The notes: generated by a model from the sequence alone, not told the origin. A DNA stretch of 64,000 nucleotides from Pseudomonas nitroreducens TX1 (GCF_000313755.1 NZ_AMZB01000135.1:1-64000), one strand, 5' to 3'; positions 37,685 to 46,858 are shown, counted from the first letter of the stretch. Translations and numbers: made by a program.

Positions 37685-38626
37685 ATGAAAGGTTGCAAGT
37701 CTTTGCTGCTGGCTGCTGTGTCCGTTTGCGCACCGCTGGCGGTTCAGGCCGCTGAACCTGAGTCGTGCGGCACGGTACGTTTCTCCGATGTCGGCTGGAC
37801 CGACATCACCGTGACCACCGCTACTACCCGTCAGGTGCTCGAGTCGCTTGGCTACACCACCAAGGTCACCATGTTGTCCGTGCCGGTGACCTACAAGTCG
37901 CTGGCGAACAAGGATCTGGACGTGTTCCTCGGCAACTGGATGCCGAGCATGGCCAACGACATCAAGCCCTACGCCGACAACGGTTCGGTTGAGACGGTGA
38001 AAGCCAACCTCGAGGGCGCCAAGTACACCCTGGCCGTGACCCAGGCCGCCTACGACGGCGGGCTGAAGTCCTTCGCCGACATCGCCAAGTATGCCGACAA
38101 GCTGGGCAACAAGATCTACGGCATCGAGCCGGGCAACGACGGCAACCGCCTGGTCCAGGGCATGCTGGACAAGAACCAGTTCGACCTGGGCAAGTTCAAG
38201 CTGGTGGAATCCAGCGAGGCCGGCATGCTCTCGCAGGTCGGGCGTGCCGACCGCCGCAACCAGTGGATCGTGTTCCTGGGCTGGGAACCGCATCCGATGA
38301 ACACCCGCTTCAAGATGAAGTACCTCGAGGGCGGGGATGACGTGTTCGGCCCCAACTACGGCGGCGCGACCATCTACACCAACGTCCGCAAGGGCTACGT
38401 CCAGGAGTGCTCGAACGTCGGCAAGCTGCTGACCAACCTGACCTTTACCCTGGACATGGAAAACAAACTCATGGATGCCGTGCTCAACGGGGGCAAGAAG
38501 CCCGAAGAGGCGGCAAAAGCCTGGTTGAAGGACCATCCGGAACTGCTCGACGCCTGGCTTGCCGGCGTGACCACCCGTGACGGCAAACCGGCCTTGGCGG
38601 CAGCCAAGGTGGCACTCTCGAAATAA
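37685..38626 (+). CDS. cbcX: Choline-binding periplasmic protein CbcX
   Basis: A 313-residue binding protein with signal peptide cleaved after VQA. It shares with the preceding gene the segments [42 protein letters not shown] and [16 protein letters not shown] precedes the ATG. It lies right before cbcW-cbcV and has its own 241-base upstream region with phased operator-like repeats, so it can be expressed independently. It delivers choline (or a related quaternary amine) to the CbcWV transporter. Confidence 0.87.
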   Translation: MKGCKSLLLAAVSVCAPLAVQAAEPESCGTVRFSDVGWTDITVTTATTRQVLESLGYTTKVTMLSVPVTYKSLANKDLDVFLGNWMPSMANDIKPYADNGSVETVKANLEGAKYTLAVTQAAYDGGLKSFADIAKYADKLGNKIYGIEPGNDGNRLVQGMLDKNQFDLGKFKLVESSEAGMLSQVGRADRRNQWIVFLGWEPHPMNTRFKMKYLEGGDDVFGPNYGGATIYTNVRKGYVQECSNVGKLLTNLTFTLDMENKLMDAVLNGGKKPEEAAKAWLKDHPELLDAWLAGVTTRDGKPALAAAKVALSK

Positions 38627-38693
38627 AAAGTCGAAGTAAGTGCCGAAGTAATTGCCGTTGGCCGATTCCTCAAGCTTCTGATGGGCCCGCATT

Positions 38694-39533
38694 ATGTTTC
38701 TGACTGACCACAAGCTACCGCTGGGCGAGCATATCGCCGCCTTCGTCGACTGGCTTACGCAACACGGCGCGTCGGTGTTCGACAAGATTTCCGACACCCT
38801 CGAGTTCCTCATCCACGGCGTCACCAACAGCCTGCTCTGGTTCAACCCGCTGGCGCTGATCGCGCTGATGGTCTTCCTGGTGTTCTACATCCAGCGCAGC
38901 TGGGGGCTCGCCGCTTTCGCCCTGGCTTCGCTGCTGCTGATCCTGAACCTGGGGTACTGGCAGGAAACCATGGAGACCCTGGCGCAGGTGATCTTCGCCA
39001 CGGTGGTGTGTATCGCCATCGGAGTGCCGCTGGGCATCCTGGCGGCGCACAAGCCCTGGTTCTACACCGCGCTCAGGCCCTTATTGGACCTGATGCAGAC
39101 GGTGCCCACCTTCGTCTACCTCATTCCCACCCTGACCCTGTTCGGCCTGGGTGTGGTTCCGGGTCTGATCTCCACGGTGATCTTCGCCATCGCCGCGCCC
39201 ATCCGCCTCACCTGCCTGGGTATCCAGGACGTGCCGGCGGAGCTGATGGACGCCGGCAAGGCCTTCGGCTGCTCGCGCTGGCAACTGCTGACGCGCATCG
39301 AGTTGCCGCACGCCATGCCGAGCATCGGCGCGGGGATCACCCAGTGCATCATGTTGTCGCTGTCGATGGTGGTTATCGCCGCGCTGGTGGGTGCTGACGG
39401 CCTCGGCAAACCGGTGGTCAACGCGCTCAACACGGCGGACATTTCCCTCGGCTTCGAGGCCGGTCTGGCCATCGTCCTGCTCGCCATCCTGCTCGACCGG
39501 GTGTGCAAGCAACGTTCGCTGCGGGGGAGGTAA
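38694..39533 (+). CDS. cbcW: Choline/betaine/carnitine ABC permease CbcW
   Basis: A 279-residue permease of the ProW/OpuAB type. N-terminal soluble segment (about 45 residues), then six membrane segments and the EAA-like loop with MDAGKAFGCSRWQLLTRIELP near residue 185. It is the membrane channel for quaternary-amine uptake and, in P. aeruginosa, is shared by several binding proteins, including CaiX encoded in this window. The cbcV start follows 5 bases after its stop. Confidence 0.88.
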   Translation: MFLTDHKLPLGEHIAAFVDWLTQHGASVFDKISDTLEFLIHGVTNSLLWFNPLALIALMVFLVFYIQRSWGLAAFALASLLLILNLGYWQETMETLAQVIFATVVCIAIGVPLGILAAHKPWFYTALRPLLDLMQTVPTFVYLIPTLTLFGLGVVPGLISTVIFAIAAPIRLTCLGIQDVPAELMDAGKAFGCSRWQLLTRIELPHAMPSIGAGITQCIMLSLSMVVIAALVGADGLGKPVVNALNTADISLGFEAGLAIVLLAILLDRVCKQRSLRGR

Positions 39534-39538
39534 GCACT

Positions 39539-40717
39539 ATGTCGGCGATTCGATTCGAACATGTGGATGTGATTTTCGGCACCCACACCAAGGAAGCGCT
39601 CAAGCTGCTGGACCAGGGCCTGGGCCGCGAGGAAATCCTCAAGCGCACCGGCCAGGTGCTGGGCGTGGAGGATGCCTGCCTGGACGTCAATCGCGGCGAG
39701 ATCTGCGTGATGATGGGCCTGTCGGGCTCGGGCAAGTCCAGCCTGCTGCGCTGCATCAACGGCCTCAACCGGGTCAGCCGCGGCAAGCTGCTGATCGAGC
39801 ACGAGGGCCAGCAGGTGGATATCGCCAGCTGCTCGCCGGCGACGCTCAAGACCATGCGCACCAAGCGCATCGCCATGGTGTTCCAGAAGTTCGCCCTGAT
39901 GCCCTGGCTGACCGTCGCCGAGAACATCGGCTTCGGCCTGGAGATGCAGGGACGCCCGGCCAACGAGCGCAAGAAGGTGATCGACGAGAAGCTCGAACTG
40001 GTCGGCCTGTCGCAGTGGCGCGACAAGCGCCCGGATTCGCTCTCCGGCGGCATGCAGCAGCGCGTCGGCCTGGCCCGCGCGCTGGCGATGGATGGCGACA
40101 TCCTGCTGATGGACGAACCCTTCTCCGCGCTGGACCCGCTGATCCGCCAGCAGCTGCAGGACGAACTGCTGGTGCTGCAGCGCCAGTTGCACAAGACCAT
40201 CGTCTTCGTCAGCCACGACCTGGACGAGGCGCTGAAGATCGGCACGCGCATCGCGATCATGAAGGACGGCCGCATCATCCAGCACGGCAAGCCCGAGGAA
40301 ATCGTGCTCAGCCCGGCGGACGACTACGTGCGTACCTTCGTCGCCCACACCAACCCGCTCAACGTGCTGTGCGGTTCCAGCCTGATGCGTGGCCTGGACC
40401 AGTGCCGCCGCCAGGCCGACGAGGTGTGCTTCGACCAGGGACGCGATTGCTGGCTGGGGCTGACCGAGACCAACCAGATCAAGACCGCGCGCCAGGGCAG
40501 CAACATCATCGACCTGCAGCAATGGCGCCCGGGCGACCCGGTGGAGAAGCTCAAGCACGAGCCGACCCTGGTGGACGTCAACATCCGCATGCGCGACGCG
40601 CTGCAGATTCGTTACCAGACCGGCCACAAGCTGGTGCTGCAGGAGCAGAGCCGGGTGGTCGGCGTGCTCGGCGACAGCGAGCTGTACCACGCGCTGCTGG
40701 GCAAGAACCTGGGCTGA
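39539..40717 (+). CDS. cbcV: Choline/betaine/carnitine ABC ATPase CbcV
   Basis: A 392-residue ProV/OpuAA-type ATPase. Walker A LSGSGKSS at 61-68, LMPWLTVAENIGFGLE near 120, signature LSGGMQQRV, Walker B ILLMDEPFSALDP, then a C-terminal extension of about 120 residues resembling the CBS-type osmosensing tail of this family, here shortened. GGGGGAGG precedes ATG 39539. It energises CbcW. A strong terminator follows, closing the cluster. Confidence 0.88.
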   Translation: MSAIRFEHVDVIFGTHTKEALKLLDQGLGREEILKRTGQVLGVEDACLDVNRGEICVMMGLSGSGKSSLLRCINGLNRVSRGKLLIEHEGQQVDIASCSPATLKTMRTKRIAMVFQKFALMPWLTVAENIGFGLEMQGRPANERKKVIDEKLELVGLSQWRDKRPDSLSGGMQQRVGLARALAMDGDILLMDEPFSALDPLIRQQLQDELLVLQRQLHKTIVFVSHDLDEALKIGTRIAIMKDGRIIQHGKPEEIVLSPADDYVRTFVAHTNPLNVLCGSSLMRGLDQCRRQADEVCFDQGRDCWLGLTETNQIKTARQGSNIIDLQQWRPGDPVEKLKHEPTLVDVNIRMRDALQIRYQTGHKLVLQEQSRVVGVLGDSELYHALLGKNLG

Positions 40718-40733
40718 TTCTTTCGGCCACATG

Positions 40734-40772
40734 AAAACGCCGGCTCCCTGCGAGGGGAGCCGGCGTTTTTGT
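40734..40772 (+). terminator. Terminator after cbcV
   Basis: Stem AAAACGCCGGCTCCC / GGGAGCCGGCGTTTT, among the longest in the window, with a short loop and a T5 tail. Confidence 0.9.
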
Positions 40773-40793
40773 TGTTGCTGCAGCCTTGGTTTT

Positions 40794-40873
40794 TGTGGGA
40801 GCGAGCTTGCTCGCGAATGGACTTCCCGGTAGTTCGGGGTGCTGGGCGGTTCGCGAGCAAGCTCGCTCCTACA
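40794..40873. repeat. REP pair (inverted)
   Basis: GTGGGAGCGAGCTTGCTCGC at the left and its inverse GCGAGCAAGCTCGCTCCTAC at the right, separated by about 32 bases: a typical two-REP unit. Confidence 0.85.
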
Positions 40874-40897
40874 GGTTTTGCCCGGTGCTGCGGCTGA

Positions 40898-41012
40898 CCC
40901 TCACCCTAGCCCTCTCCCAGAGGGAGAGGGGATCGTTCGGCGGAGGATGAAACGGCAGCATCAGCCGGCACAATCGGCTCCCTCTCCCTCCGGGAGAGGG
41001 CTGGGGTGAGGG
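40898..41012. repeat. 115-bp CCCTCTCCC element with 21-bp terminal inverted repeats
   Basis: Left end CCCTCACCCTAGCCCTCTCC and right end GGAGAGGGCTGGGGTGAGGG form 21-bp terminal inverted repeats with one mismatch. The core holds GATCGTTCGG...GGAGGATGAAACGG, which recurs in other copies. This is the cleanest full-length copy in the window. Confidence 0.8.
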
Positions 41013-41088
41013 GAACCTCCAGCGCCGGCGCGGGACCGGGTTGCGGGCATGGCCCGCTCCTGCAAGGGCCTCTACCCCTGCGTCGACA

Positions 41089-42099
41089 TCAGTGCTTGAG
41101 GTCCGCCAGGCCCTTGAGCAGTGCCTCGTGGAAGCGCTTCGGGTCCTGGATCTGCGGCGCATGGCCCAGGTCGTCGAACTCCACCAGGGTGGCGTCGGGG
41201 ATGGCCTTGGCGGTCGCCTTGCCCAGTTCGGCGTAGTTGCCCAGCTTGGGTTTGAGCTCTGCCGGGGCGATGTCCTTGCCGATGGCGGTGTTGTCCCTGG
41301 TGCCGATCAGCAGCAGGGTCGGCATTTTCAACTGGCCGAATTCGTAGACCACCGGCTGGGTGAAGATCATGTCGTAGAGCAGCGCGGAGTTCCACGCCAC
41401 GCGCTCGTGACCGGCACCGTTGAACAGGCCGGCGAGCATGTTCACCCACTTGTCGTACTCGGGTTTCCACTGGCCGGCGTAGTAGGTCGCCTGTTCGTAC
41501 TGGCGGATGCTCTCGGCGCTGGTCTTCAGCTCGCGCTCGTACCACTGGTCCGGGGTGCGGTAGGGCACGCCAAGGGCTTTCCAGTCTTCCAGGCCGATGG
41601 GGTTGACCATCGCCAACTGCTCGACCTGCTGCGGGTACATCAGCGCGTAGCGGGTGGCGAGCATGCCGCCGGTGGAGTGGCCCAGCAGGGTGATCCTGCC
41701 GACCTTGAGGTGCTCCAGCAGGGCATGGGTGTTGGTCGCCAGCTGCTGGAAGCTGTACTGGTAACGCTCGGGCTTGGTGGATTTGCAGAAGCCGATCTGG
41801 TCCGGCGCGACGACGCGGTAGCCGGCGTCGCTCAGGGCCGCGATGGTGGTTTCCCAGGTGCCGGCGCAGAAGTTCTTGCCGTGCAGCAGCACCACGGTGC
41901 GGCCGTTGGGCTGCTTCTTGGGCTTCACGTCGATGTAGGCCATGTGCATGTGGTGGCCCTGGGACGCGAAGCTGTAGTGACCGACCGGGTAGGAGTAGTT
42001 GAAGCGCTCCAGTTCCGGGCCGTAGGTGGGTTTGGATTCGGCGGCGTGCAGCGGCAGGGCGGCGGCCAACAGCAAGGCGGGTAGCCAGCGTCGGGACAT
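41089..42099 (-). CDS. Secreted alpha/beta hydrolase
   Basis: A 336-residue protein: signal peptide (RRWLPALLLAAALPLHAA), then an alpha/beta-hydrolase domain with oxyanion motif LLHGKNFCAGTW, nucleophile in LLGHSTGGMLA, acid in LIGTRDNTA and catalytic His in DLGHAPQI. AGGAGAG precedes ATG 42099; an in-frame ATG 9 codons upstream is less good. It is likely a periplasmic or secreted esterase/hydrolase of small molecules. It lies between two repeat blocks, so it may be a separate transcription unit. Confidence 0.82.
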   Translation of the reverse strand: MSRRWLPALLLAAALPLHAAESKPTYGPELERFNYSYPVGHYSFASQGHHMHMAYIDVKPKKQPNGRTVVLLHGKNFCAGTWETTIAALSDAGYRVVAPDQIGFCKSTKPERYQYSFQQLATNTHALLEHLKVGRITLLGHSTGGMLATRYALMYPQQVEQLAMVNPIGLEDWKALGVPYRTPDQWYERELKTSAESIRQYEQATYYAGQWKPEYDKWVNMLAGLFNGAGHERVAWNSALLYDMIFTQPVVYEFGQLKMPTLLLIGTRDNTAIGKDIAPAELKPKLGNYAELGKATAKAIPDATLVEFDDLGHAPQIQDPKRFHEALLKGLADLKH

Positions 42100-42198
42100 C
42101 GGGAAGCTCTCCTGGTGATGGGGCACGGATCAGACAGCGGGGAATGCCATAGGTTGGCAGATTTTCCGAGCCCGCGCCGCATCGGTGCTTTTGCTTTT

Positions 42199-42269
42199 CG
42201 TAGGAGCGAGCTTGCTCGCGAATGCTTCACACCGTGCCTGCCCGGTTCGCGAGCAAGCTCGCTCCTACA
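42199..42269. repeat. REP pair (inverted)
   Basis: CGTAGGAGCGAGCTTGCTCG at left and CGAGCAAGCTCGCTCCTACA at right, spaced by about 23 bases, between the hydrolase and the LuxR gene. Confidence 0.85.
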
Positions 42270-42278
42270 GGCTTGGGA

Positions 42279-43157
42279 TCAGGCGGCGGCGTCGCCGGTC
42301 AACCAGTCGATGAACAGCGAGAACAGCTCCGCCTGGGAGTTGATCGCAAGCTTGGTGTAGAGGTGCTTGCGGTGCATGCGCACGGTTTCCGGGGAGATAT
42401 CCAGCACCCGCGCGCTGGATTTCACCGAGTGGCCGCGCAGCAGCAGGTGGGCGATTTCCCGTTCGCGCTCGGTGAGCCGGTCGGCGCCGAAGTTCATGAA
42501 GGCCGCGCGGATGTGCCGGTTCAGCGGCGCCTGATCGTCCGGCGCGCTGACTTTAACGCCGCGCCCGGCCAGCAGCAGGTCCAGCCCGCCATTGCGCTCG
42601 AACTGGCGGAACAGCTCACGCACCAGCGGCAGGGCGGTGGCCAGCAGGTCCAGCTGGGTTTCGCTGAAGCGCGCGCCGCTCTCGCCCTGGTACAGGCACA
42701 GCGAGACCTTGCGCGCTTCGCCCAGGTCGATGATGAAGTGACAGTCCTCGGTGCAGCCGAACTTGAGGTAGTAGGTCTTGTAGTACTCGCTGGCAAAGAA
42801 ATCGTCCGGGGCGATGTCGGCCAGCGGATAGAAACCTTCGGTGAGGCCGTCTTCCATGGCCAGGCAGAAGGGGTCCAGCAGGTAGCCGCGGGCGTAGTAG
42901 CGGTCGACCAGCGCCTCGTGGTGTTCCGGGTGGACGCCGCGCTGGTACAGCGGTTGCGGCGGCTGGCCGCGCTGTTCCAGGCCGAGCATCACCGACTCCA
43001 CCGGCACCAGGCAGCCCAGGGCGTCGGCCAGGCGCTCGACGAAGACGACTTCGCCGACGCTGGCCAGGGCGCGCGCCAGCCCTGCATGCCAGGCATGCAG
43101 GGCCGGTGCGTCGGACGTTTCGCTCAGCGCCTGGGATTCGCTCATGTCCGGCAGCAT
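42279..43157 (-). CDS. LuxR-family (GerE-type) transcriptional regulator
   Basis: A 292-residue regulator with a long N-terminal domain (about 1-210) of no recognised ligand type and a C-terminal LuxR helix-turn-helix: LTEREREIAHLLLRGHSVKS followed by SARVLDISPETVRMHRKHLY. ATGs at 43157 and 43145 are both possible; neither has a strong ribosome site. It is 29 bases downstream of the aminotransferase stop on the same strand, so it probably regulates that operon. Ligand unknown. Confidence 0.75.
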   Translation of the reverse strand: MLPDMSESQALSETSDAPALHAWHAGLARALASVGEVVFVERLADALGCLVPVESVMLGLEQRGQPPQPLYQRGVHPEHHEALVDRYYARGYLLDPFCLAMEDGLTEGFYPLADIAPDDFFASEYYKTYYLKFGCTEDCHFIIDLGEARKVSLCLYQGESGARFSETQLDLLATALPLVRELFRQFERNGGLDLLLAGRGVKVSAPDDQAPLNRHIRAAFMNFGADRLTEREREIAHLLLRGHSVKSSARVLDISPETVRMHRKHLYTKLAINSQAELFSLFIDWLTGDAAA

Positions 43158-43186
43158 AAAGGGCCGCCGGGGTGTAGGCAAAATCA

Positions 43187-44605
43187 TCAGTTCCCCGCGT
43201 AATCACCGCTGCGCTTGAGATCTTCGGCGGCTTCGAGGATCGACTCGCGCAGGGTGTCGACGATCTCGTCGACCTGCTCGCGGGTGATGGTCAGCGGCGG
43301 CGACATCACGTTCAGGTGCACGATCGGCCGCACCAGCAGGCCGCGGGCCTGGGCGCGCAGGTGGATCTTCTCGCCGATGTTCAGCTCCTCGGGGAAGAGC
43401 GCCTTGCTGCGCTTGTCGGCGACGAATTCGACGCAGGCCATCAGCTTCTGGCAGCGAACGCTGCCCACCAGCGGCAGGTCGGCCAGCTCCTGCAGGCGCT
43501 GCTCGAGGTAGCCGCCGACGTCCTTCACGTGCTCCAGCAGATTCTCGCGCTCGATGATCTCGATGTTCTTCAGCGCCGAGACACAGCTCACCGGGTGCCC
43601 GCTGTAGGTGAAGCCGTGGGCGAAGCAGCGGCCCTTGTCGGCCTCGCCGATCACCTTCCAGATGCGGTCGGAGAAGATGCACGCGCCCAGCGGCAGGTAG
43701 CCGGAGGTCAGGCCCTTGGCGGTGGTGATGATGTCCGGCTGCATACCGAACACGTCCTCGGAAGCGAAGAAGGCGCCGAGGCGGCCGAAGGAGGTCACCA
43801 CCTCGTCGGCGACATAGAGCACGTCGTATTGCTGGCAGACCTGCCACATGCGCTGGTGGTAGCCCTTGGGCGGAATGATCACGCCGCCCGAGCCCATGAT
43901 CGGCTCGGCGAAGAAGGCGGCGACCTTGTCTTCGCCCAGTTCGAGGATCTTGTCTTCGAATTCCTTCACCAGGAATTCGAGGAAGTCGCCTTCTGTCATC
44001 CCTTCCGGGGCGCGGTAGGGGTTGGGGCAGGAGATGTGGTGGATGACGTCCTTGAGGAAGTCGAACTCGGCCGGGTGGTCGGCGACCTTGCCGCCCAGGG
44101 ACATGGTGAGGAAGGTCGAGCCGTGGTAGGCGTTGACCCGGCTGATGATGTGCTTCTTCTCATGCTTGCCGCGGCAGTTCTGGTAGTACTGGATCAGGCG
44201 GTAGGCGGTGTCCACGGCGGTGGAACCACCGGTGGTGAGGAACACGTGGTCGAGGTCGCCCGGCGCCAGTTCGGCGAGCTTCTCGCAGAGCTGGATGGCG
44301 GTGACGTTGGCCATGTCGCAGAAGGGGTTGGAGTAGGCCAGCTGGCGCACCTGTTCGGCGATGGCGTCAGCCATTTCCGCGCGGCCCAGGCCGATGTTGG
44401 TGCACCACATGCCGCCCACGGCGTCCAGGTAGCGATTGCCCTTGGTGTCGTAGATGTAGGCGCCCGAGCCTGCGGCGATGTTCAGCGCACCGTTGACCCG
44501 GTGATCGTCGAACACGTGGTAGCCGTGCATGTAATGGGCCTTGTCGGCGGCGACCAGCTGCTCGTCGTTGAACTGGGCGAAGAAGGCTGGGGTTGGGGTG
44601 GTCAT
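43187..44605 (-). CDS. Class III PLP aminotransferase (omega-amino acid/polyamine type)
   Basis: A 472-residue fold-type-I aminotransferase. PLP lysine is Lys297 in TTAKGLTSG, with Asp267 in YVADEVVTSFGR for the pyridine nitrogen and the TTGGSTA phosphate loop near residue 124. The chain resembles polyamine/beta-alanine:pyruvate aminotransferases. GAGGTACAG precedes the ATG. Next to a polyamine-type binding protein and a LuxR regulator, it probably transaminates a diamine or omega-amino acid; the exact amine donor is not readable. Confidence 0.82.
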   Translation of the reverse strand: MTTPTPAFFAQFNDEQLVAADKAHYMHGYHVFDDHRVNGALNIAAGSGAYIYDTKGNRYLDAVGGMWCTNIGLGRAEMADAIAEQVRQLAYSNPFCDMANVTAIQLCEKLAELAPGDLDHVFLTTGGSTAVDTAYRLIQYYQNCRGKHEKKHIISRVNAYHGSTFLTMSLGGKVADHPAEFDFLKDVIHHISCPNPYRAPEGMTEGDFLEFLVKEFEDKILELGEDKVAAFFAEPIMGSGGVIIPPKGYHQRMWQVCQQYDVLYVADEVVTSFGRLGAFFASEDVFGMQPDIITTAKGLTSGYLPLGACIFSDRIWKVIGEADKGRCFAHGFTYSGHPVSCVSALKNIEIIERENLLEHVKDVGGYLEQRLQELADLPLVGSVRCQKLMACVEFVADKRSKALFPEELNIGEKIHLRAQARGLLVRPIVHLNVMSPPLTITREQVDEIVDTLRESILEAAEDLKRSGDYAGN

Positions 44606-44646
44606 CGTCTGTACCTCGAAATTACGGTTCGTCGTGCGATTCCTTG

Positions 44647-44812
44647 CCCTCTCCCTGACCCTCTCCCTGAAGGGAGAGGGGACCCTTCGGAGCACTGGGT
44701 GACTACGAAGGTCATTGCGGGCCCGCTGTCAGCGGGGCATCAGGAAGATGACGTCCATGAACCCTGCTGCGGGCTGCCCCCTCTCCCTTCAGGGAGAGGG
44801 CTGGGGAGAGGG
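44647..44812. repeat. CCCTCTCCC element between aminotransferase and binding-protein genes
   Basis: Left arm CCCTCTCCCTGACCCTCTCC with TGAAGGGAGAGGGG, core with CCTTCGGAGCACTGGG, right arm CCCTCTCCCTTCAGGGAGAG followed by GGCTGGGGAGAGGGG. It separates two leftward genes that otherwise look like one operon. Confidence 0.75.
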
Positions 44813-44830
44813 GGCTTTGGGACTGACTGA

Positions 44831-45934
44831 TCAGGTTCCGGTTTTCACCGCTGCCCAGGTGCGGGTGATCAGGCGAGTGGCCTTGGGGTTCTGCACCTTC
44901 TGGGTGAACAGCCGCGCGCGGGTTTCGGCGTCGGGGTAGATCGCCGGGTCGTTGCGTACTTCGGCGGCCAGCAGCGGGGTGGCGGCGGCGTTGCTCGAGG
45001 CGTAGCGGATGTAGTCGGCGACGCCGGCGGCGACCTTCGGCTGCAGCATGTATTCGATGAACTTGTGGGCGTTTTCCACGTGCGGCGCGTCGGCCGGGAT
45101 GTAGAAATCGTTGAACCAGATCAGCGAGCCTTCCTTGGGCACGAAGTAGCCCAGCTTGACCTTGGCGCCAGCCTCGTCGGCGCGGGCCTGGGCGGTGGCG
45201 TAGTCGCCGGACCAGGTCATCGCCATGCACTGGTCGCCGTTGGCCAGGCCGTTCAGGTAGCTGGTGGAGTCGAACTTGCGGATGTACGGGCGGATCGATT
45301 GCAGCAGGTCCTGGGCGGCCTTGAGGTCCTCGGGCAGCGCGCTGTTGGGGTCGCGCTTGAGGTAGGCCAGGGCCAGCGGGATCACGTCGGTGGGCGAGTC
45401 GATGATGGTCACCCCGCAATCGGCGAATTTCGACACGATCTTTGGATCGAACAGCATCGCCAGCGAGCCGATGGGCGCATCGGGCATGCGCTGCCTGATC
45501 TTGTCGATGTTGTAGGTGATGCCGTTGCTGCCCCAGGTGTAGGGCGCCGAATACTTCACGCCCGGATCGTAGTGATCCAGGTGCTTGAGCACCTCGGGGT
45601 CGAGATTGTTCCAGCTCGGCAGCTTGGTCTTGTCCAGCGGCTGGAACACGCCCGCTTTCAGCAGCGGCGGCACCAGGGCGGCGTTGAGCACCACCAGGTC
45701 GTAGCCCGAGCGGCCGGGCAGCAGTTTGCCCTGCACGGTTTCGTAGGAATCGAAGGTGTCGTAGACCACCTTGATCCCGGTTTCCTTCTCGAAGTCGGCG
45801 ATGGTGTGTTCGCCGATGTAGTCGGTCCAGTTGTACAGCCGCAGCGTCTTCGCGCCTTCGGCTTCCTCCCCGTGACCCAGTGCCGGCAAGGTCGCCAGCG
45901 CCGCGCTGAGTACTGCTGCGAGCGTTTTCTGCAT
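44831..45934 (-). CDS. Polyamine-type ABC substrate-binding protein (PotF/SpuD-like)
   Basis: A 367-residue periplasmic binding protein: signal peptide to GHGEEAEGA, then KTLRLYNWTDYIGEHTIADF, the start typical of putrescine/spermidine-binding PotF/SpuD proteins, with YDLVVLNAALV, YTWGSNGITYN and LIWFNDFYIPADAPH as further pocket segments. No permease or ATPase adjoins it, so it would use a transporter encoded elsewhere or act as a sensor. It is divergent from the TetR gene. ATG 45934 is chosen over an upstream start without a signal peptide. Confidence 0.82.
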   Translation of the reverse strand: MQKTLAAVLSAALATLPALGHGEEAEGAKTLRLYNWTDYIGEHTIADFEKETGIKVVYDTFDSYETVQGKLLPGRSGYDLVVLNAALVPPLLKAGVFQPLDKTKLPSWNNLDPEVLKHLDHYDPGVKYSAPYTWGSNGITYNIDKIRQRMPDAPIGSLAMLFDPKIVSKFADCGVTIIDSPTDVIPLALAYLKRDPNSALPEDLKAAQDLLQSIRPYIRKFDSTSYLNGLANGDQCMAMTWSGDYATAQARADEAGAKVKLGYFVPKEGSLIWFNDFYIPADAPHVENAHKFIEYMLQPKVAAGVADYIRYASSNAAATPLLAAEVRNDPAIYPDAETRARLFTQKVQNPKATRLITRTWAAVKTGT

Positions 45935-46050
45935 GTCAGTCCCACCTTTGGTTTTCTTATGAATTGGAGTTGTCGCGGATGAAGCCACTGTCGACCAGGG
46001 GCGGTGCCCGGACCATTCCCCGAACGGGTAGGTAAGGCTGGCTTCCTGTC

Positions 46051-46062
46051 GAACAATCGTTC
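46051..46062. promoter_or_regulatory. Candidate TetR operator GAAC-AATC-GTTC
   Basis: A perfect 4+4 inverted repeat 33 bases before the TetR gene and in the divergent gap to the binding-protein gene. Its left nine bases recur inverted (CGATTGTTC) at 46744-46752, just after the TetR stop. The same GAAC-N4-GTTC layout occurs at 52802-52813. Confidence 0.5.
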
Positions 46063-46094
46063 AGATTGGCCACCTGAACCTTGAGGAGCCAGGC

Positions 46095-46742
46095 ATGAAC
46101 GAGGAAGTCCGCTTTACCCGACTGGAGCCGGAGCAGCGCAAGGCGCTGCTGATCGAGGCCACCCTCGCGTGCCTGAAACGCCATGGTTTCCAGGGAGCCT
46201 CCATACGCAAGATCTGCGCCGAGGCGGGTGTTTCGGTGGGGCTGATCAACCACCATTATTCAGGCAAGGATGAACTGGTCGCCGAGGCCTACCTGACCGT
46301 CACCGGTCGTGTCATGCAGCTGCTTCGCGAGGCCATCGCCGAAGCAGCACCCGATGCCCGTGCGCGCCTGTCTGCGTTCTTCCGTGCGTCGTTCTCCGCC
46401 GAGCTGCTCGATCCGCAGCTGCTGGACGCCTGGCTGGCGTTCTGGGGCGCGGTGAAGACGGCCGAGGAAATCAACAAGGCCCACGACCATTCCTACGGTG
46501 AGTACCGCACCTTGCTGGCCCTGGCGCTGAATGATCTGGCGAAGGAGCAGGACTGGTCGGATTTCGACGCCGATCTCGCCGCGATTGCCCTTAGTGCCCT
46601 GCTCGACGGCCTGTGGCTGGAGTCGGGCCTGAACCCCAATACCTTTACCCCGGAGCAAGGTGTGCAAATATGCGAGGCCTGGGTGGATGGCCTTCAATAC
46701 GGTGGCCGGCAGCGTTTCAGTCGGACGTCGGGAGCCTGTTGA
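46095..46742 (+). CDS. TetR-family regulator, BetI-like
   Basis: A 215-residue TetR protein. N-terminal helix-turn-helix: LIEATLACLKRHGFQGASIR and KICAEAGVSVGLINHHYSGK; the C-terminal helical ligand domain has AFWGAVKTAEEINKAHDHSY, resembling the BetI C-terminal domain. GAGGAG precedes the ATG. It lies between a polyamine-type binding protein (divergent) and the response regulator, so it may control either. It is not beside betBA, so the BetI name is not transferred. Confidence 0.8.
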   Translation: MNEEVRFTRLEPEQRKALLIEATLACLKRHGFQGASIRKICAEAGVSVGLINHHYSGKDELVAEAYLTVTGRVMQLLREAIAEAAPDARARLSAFFRASFSAELLDPQLLDAWLAFWGAVKTAEEINKAHDHSYGEYRTLLALALNDLAKEQDWSDFDADLAAIALSALLDGLWLESGLNPNTFTPEQGVQICEAWVDGLQYGGRQRFSRTSGAC

Positions 46743-46858
46743 TCGATTGTTCAGCGACCGGTAACCTGCCGCCATCTGCAGGACAGTTCCTACAGCTCTA
46801 CCTCCACGCATAACAAGAATGGCCCCGTCACGAGCGGCGGCTTCAGCAGGGTATTGCG

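Noticed and set aside
40794-40873. REP pairs as a CRISPR array
   Set aside because: Units are inverted pairs at scattered sites, not direct repeats with regular spacers, and no cas genes are present.
46095-46742. Naming the TetR gene betI
   Set aside because: No betA/betB genes adjoin it, and resemblance is limited to the general TetR/BetI C-terminal pattern. Left as BetI-like.
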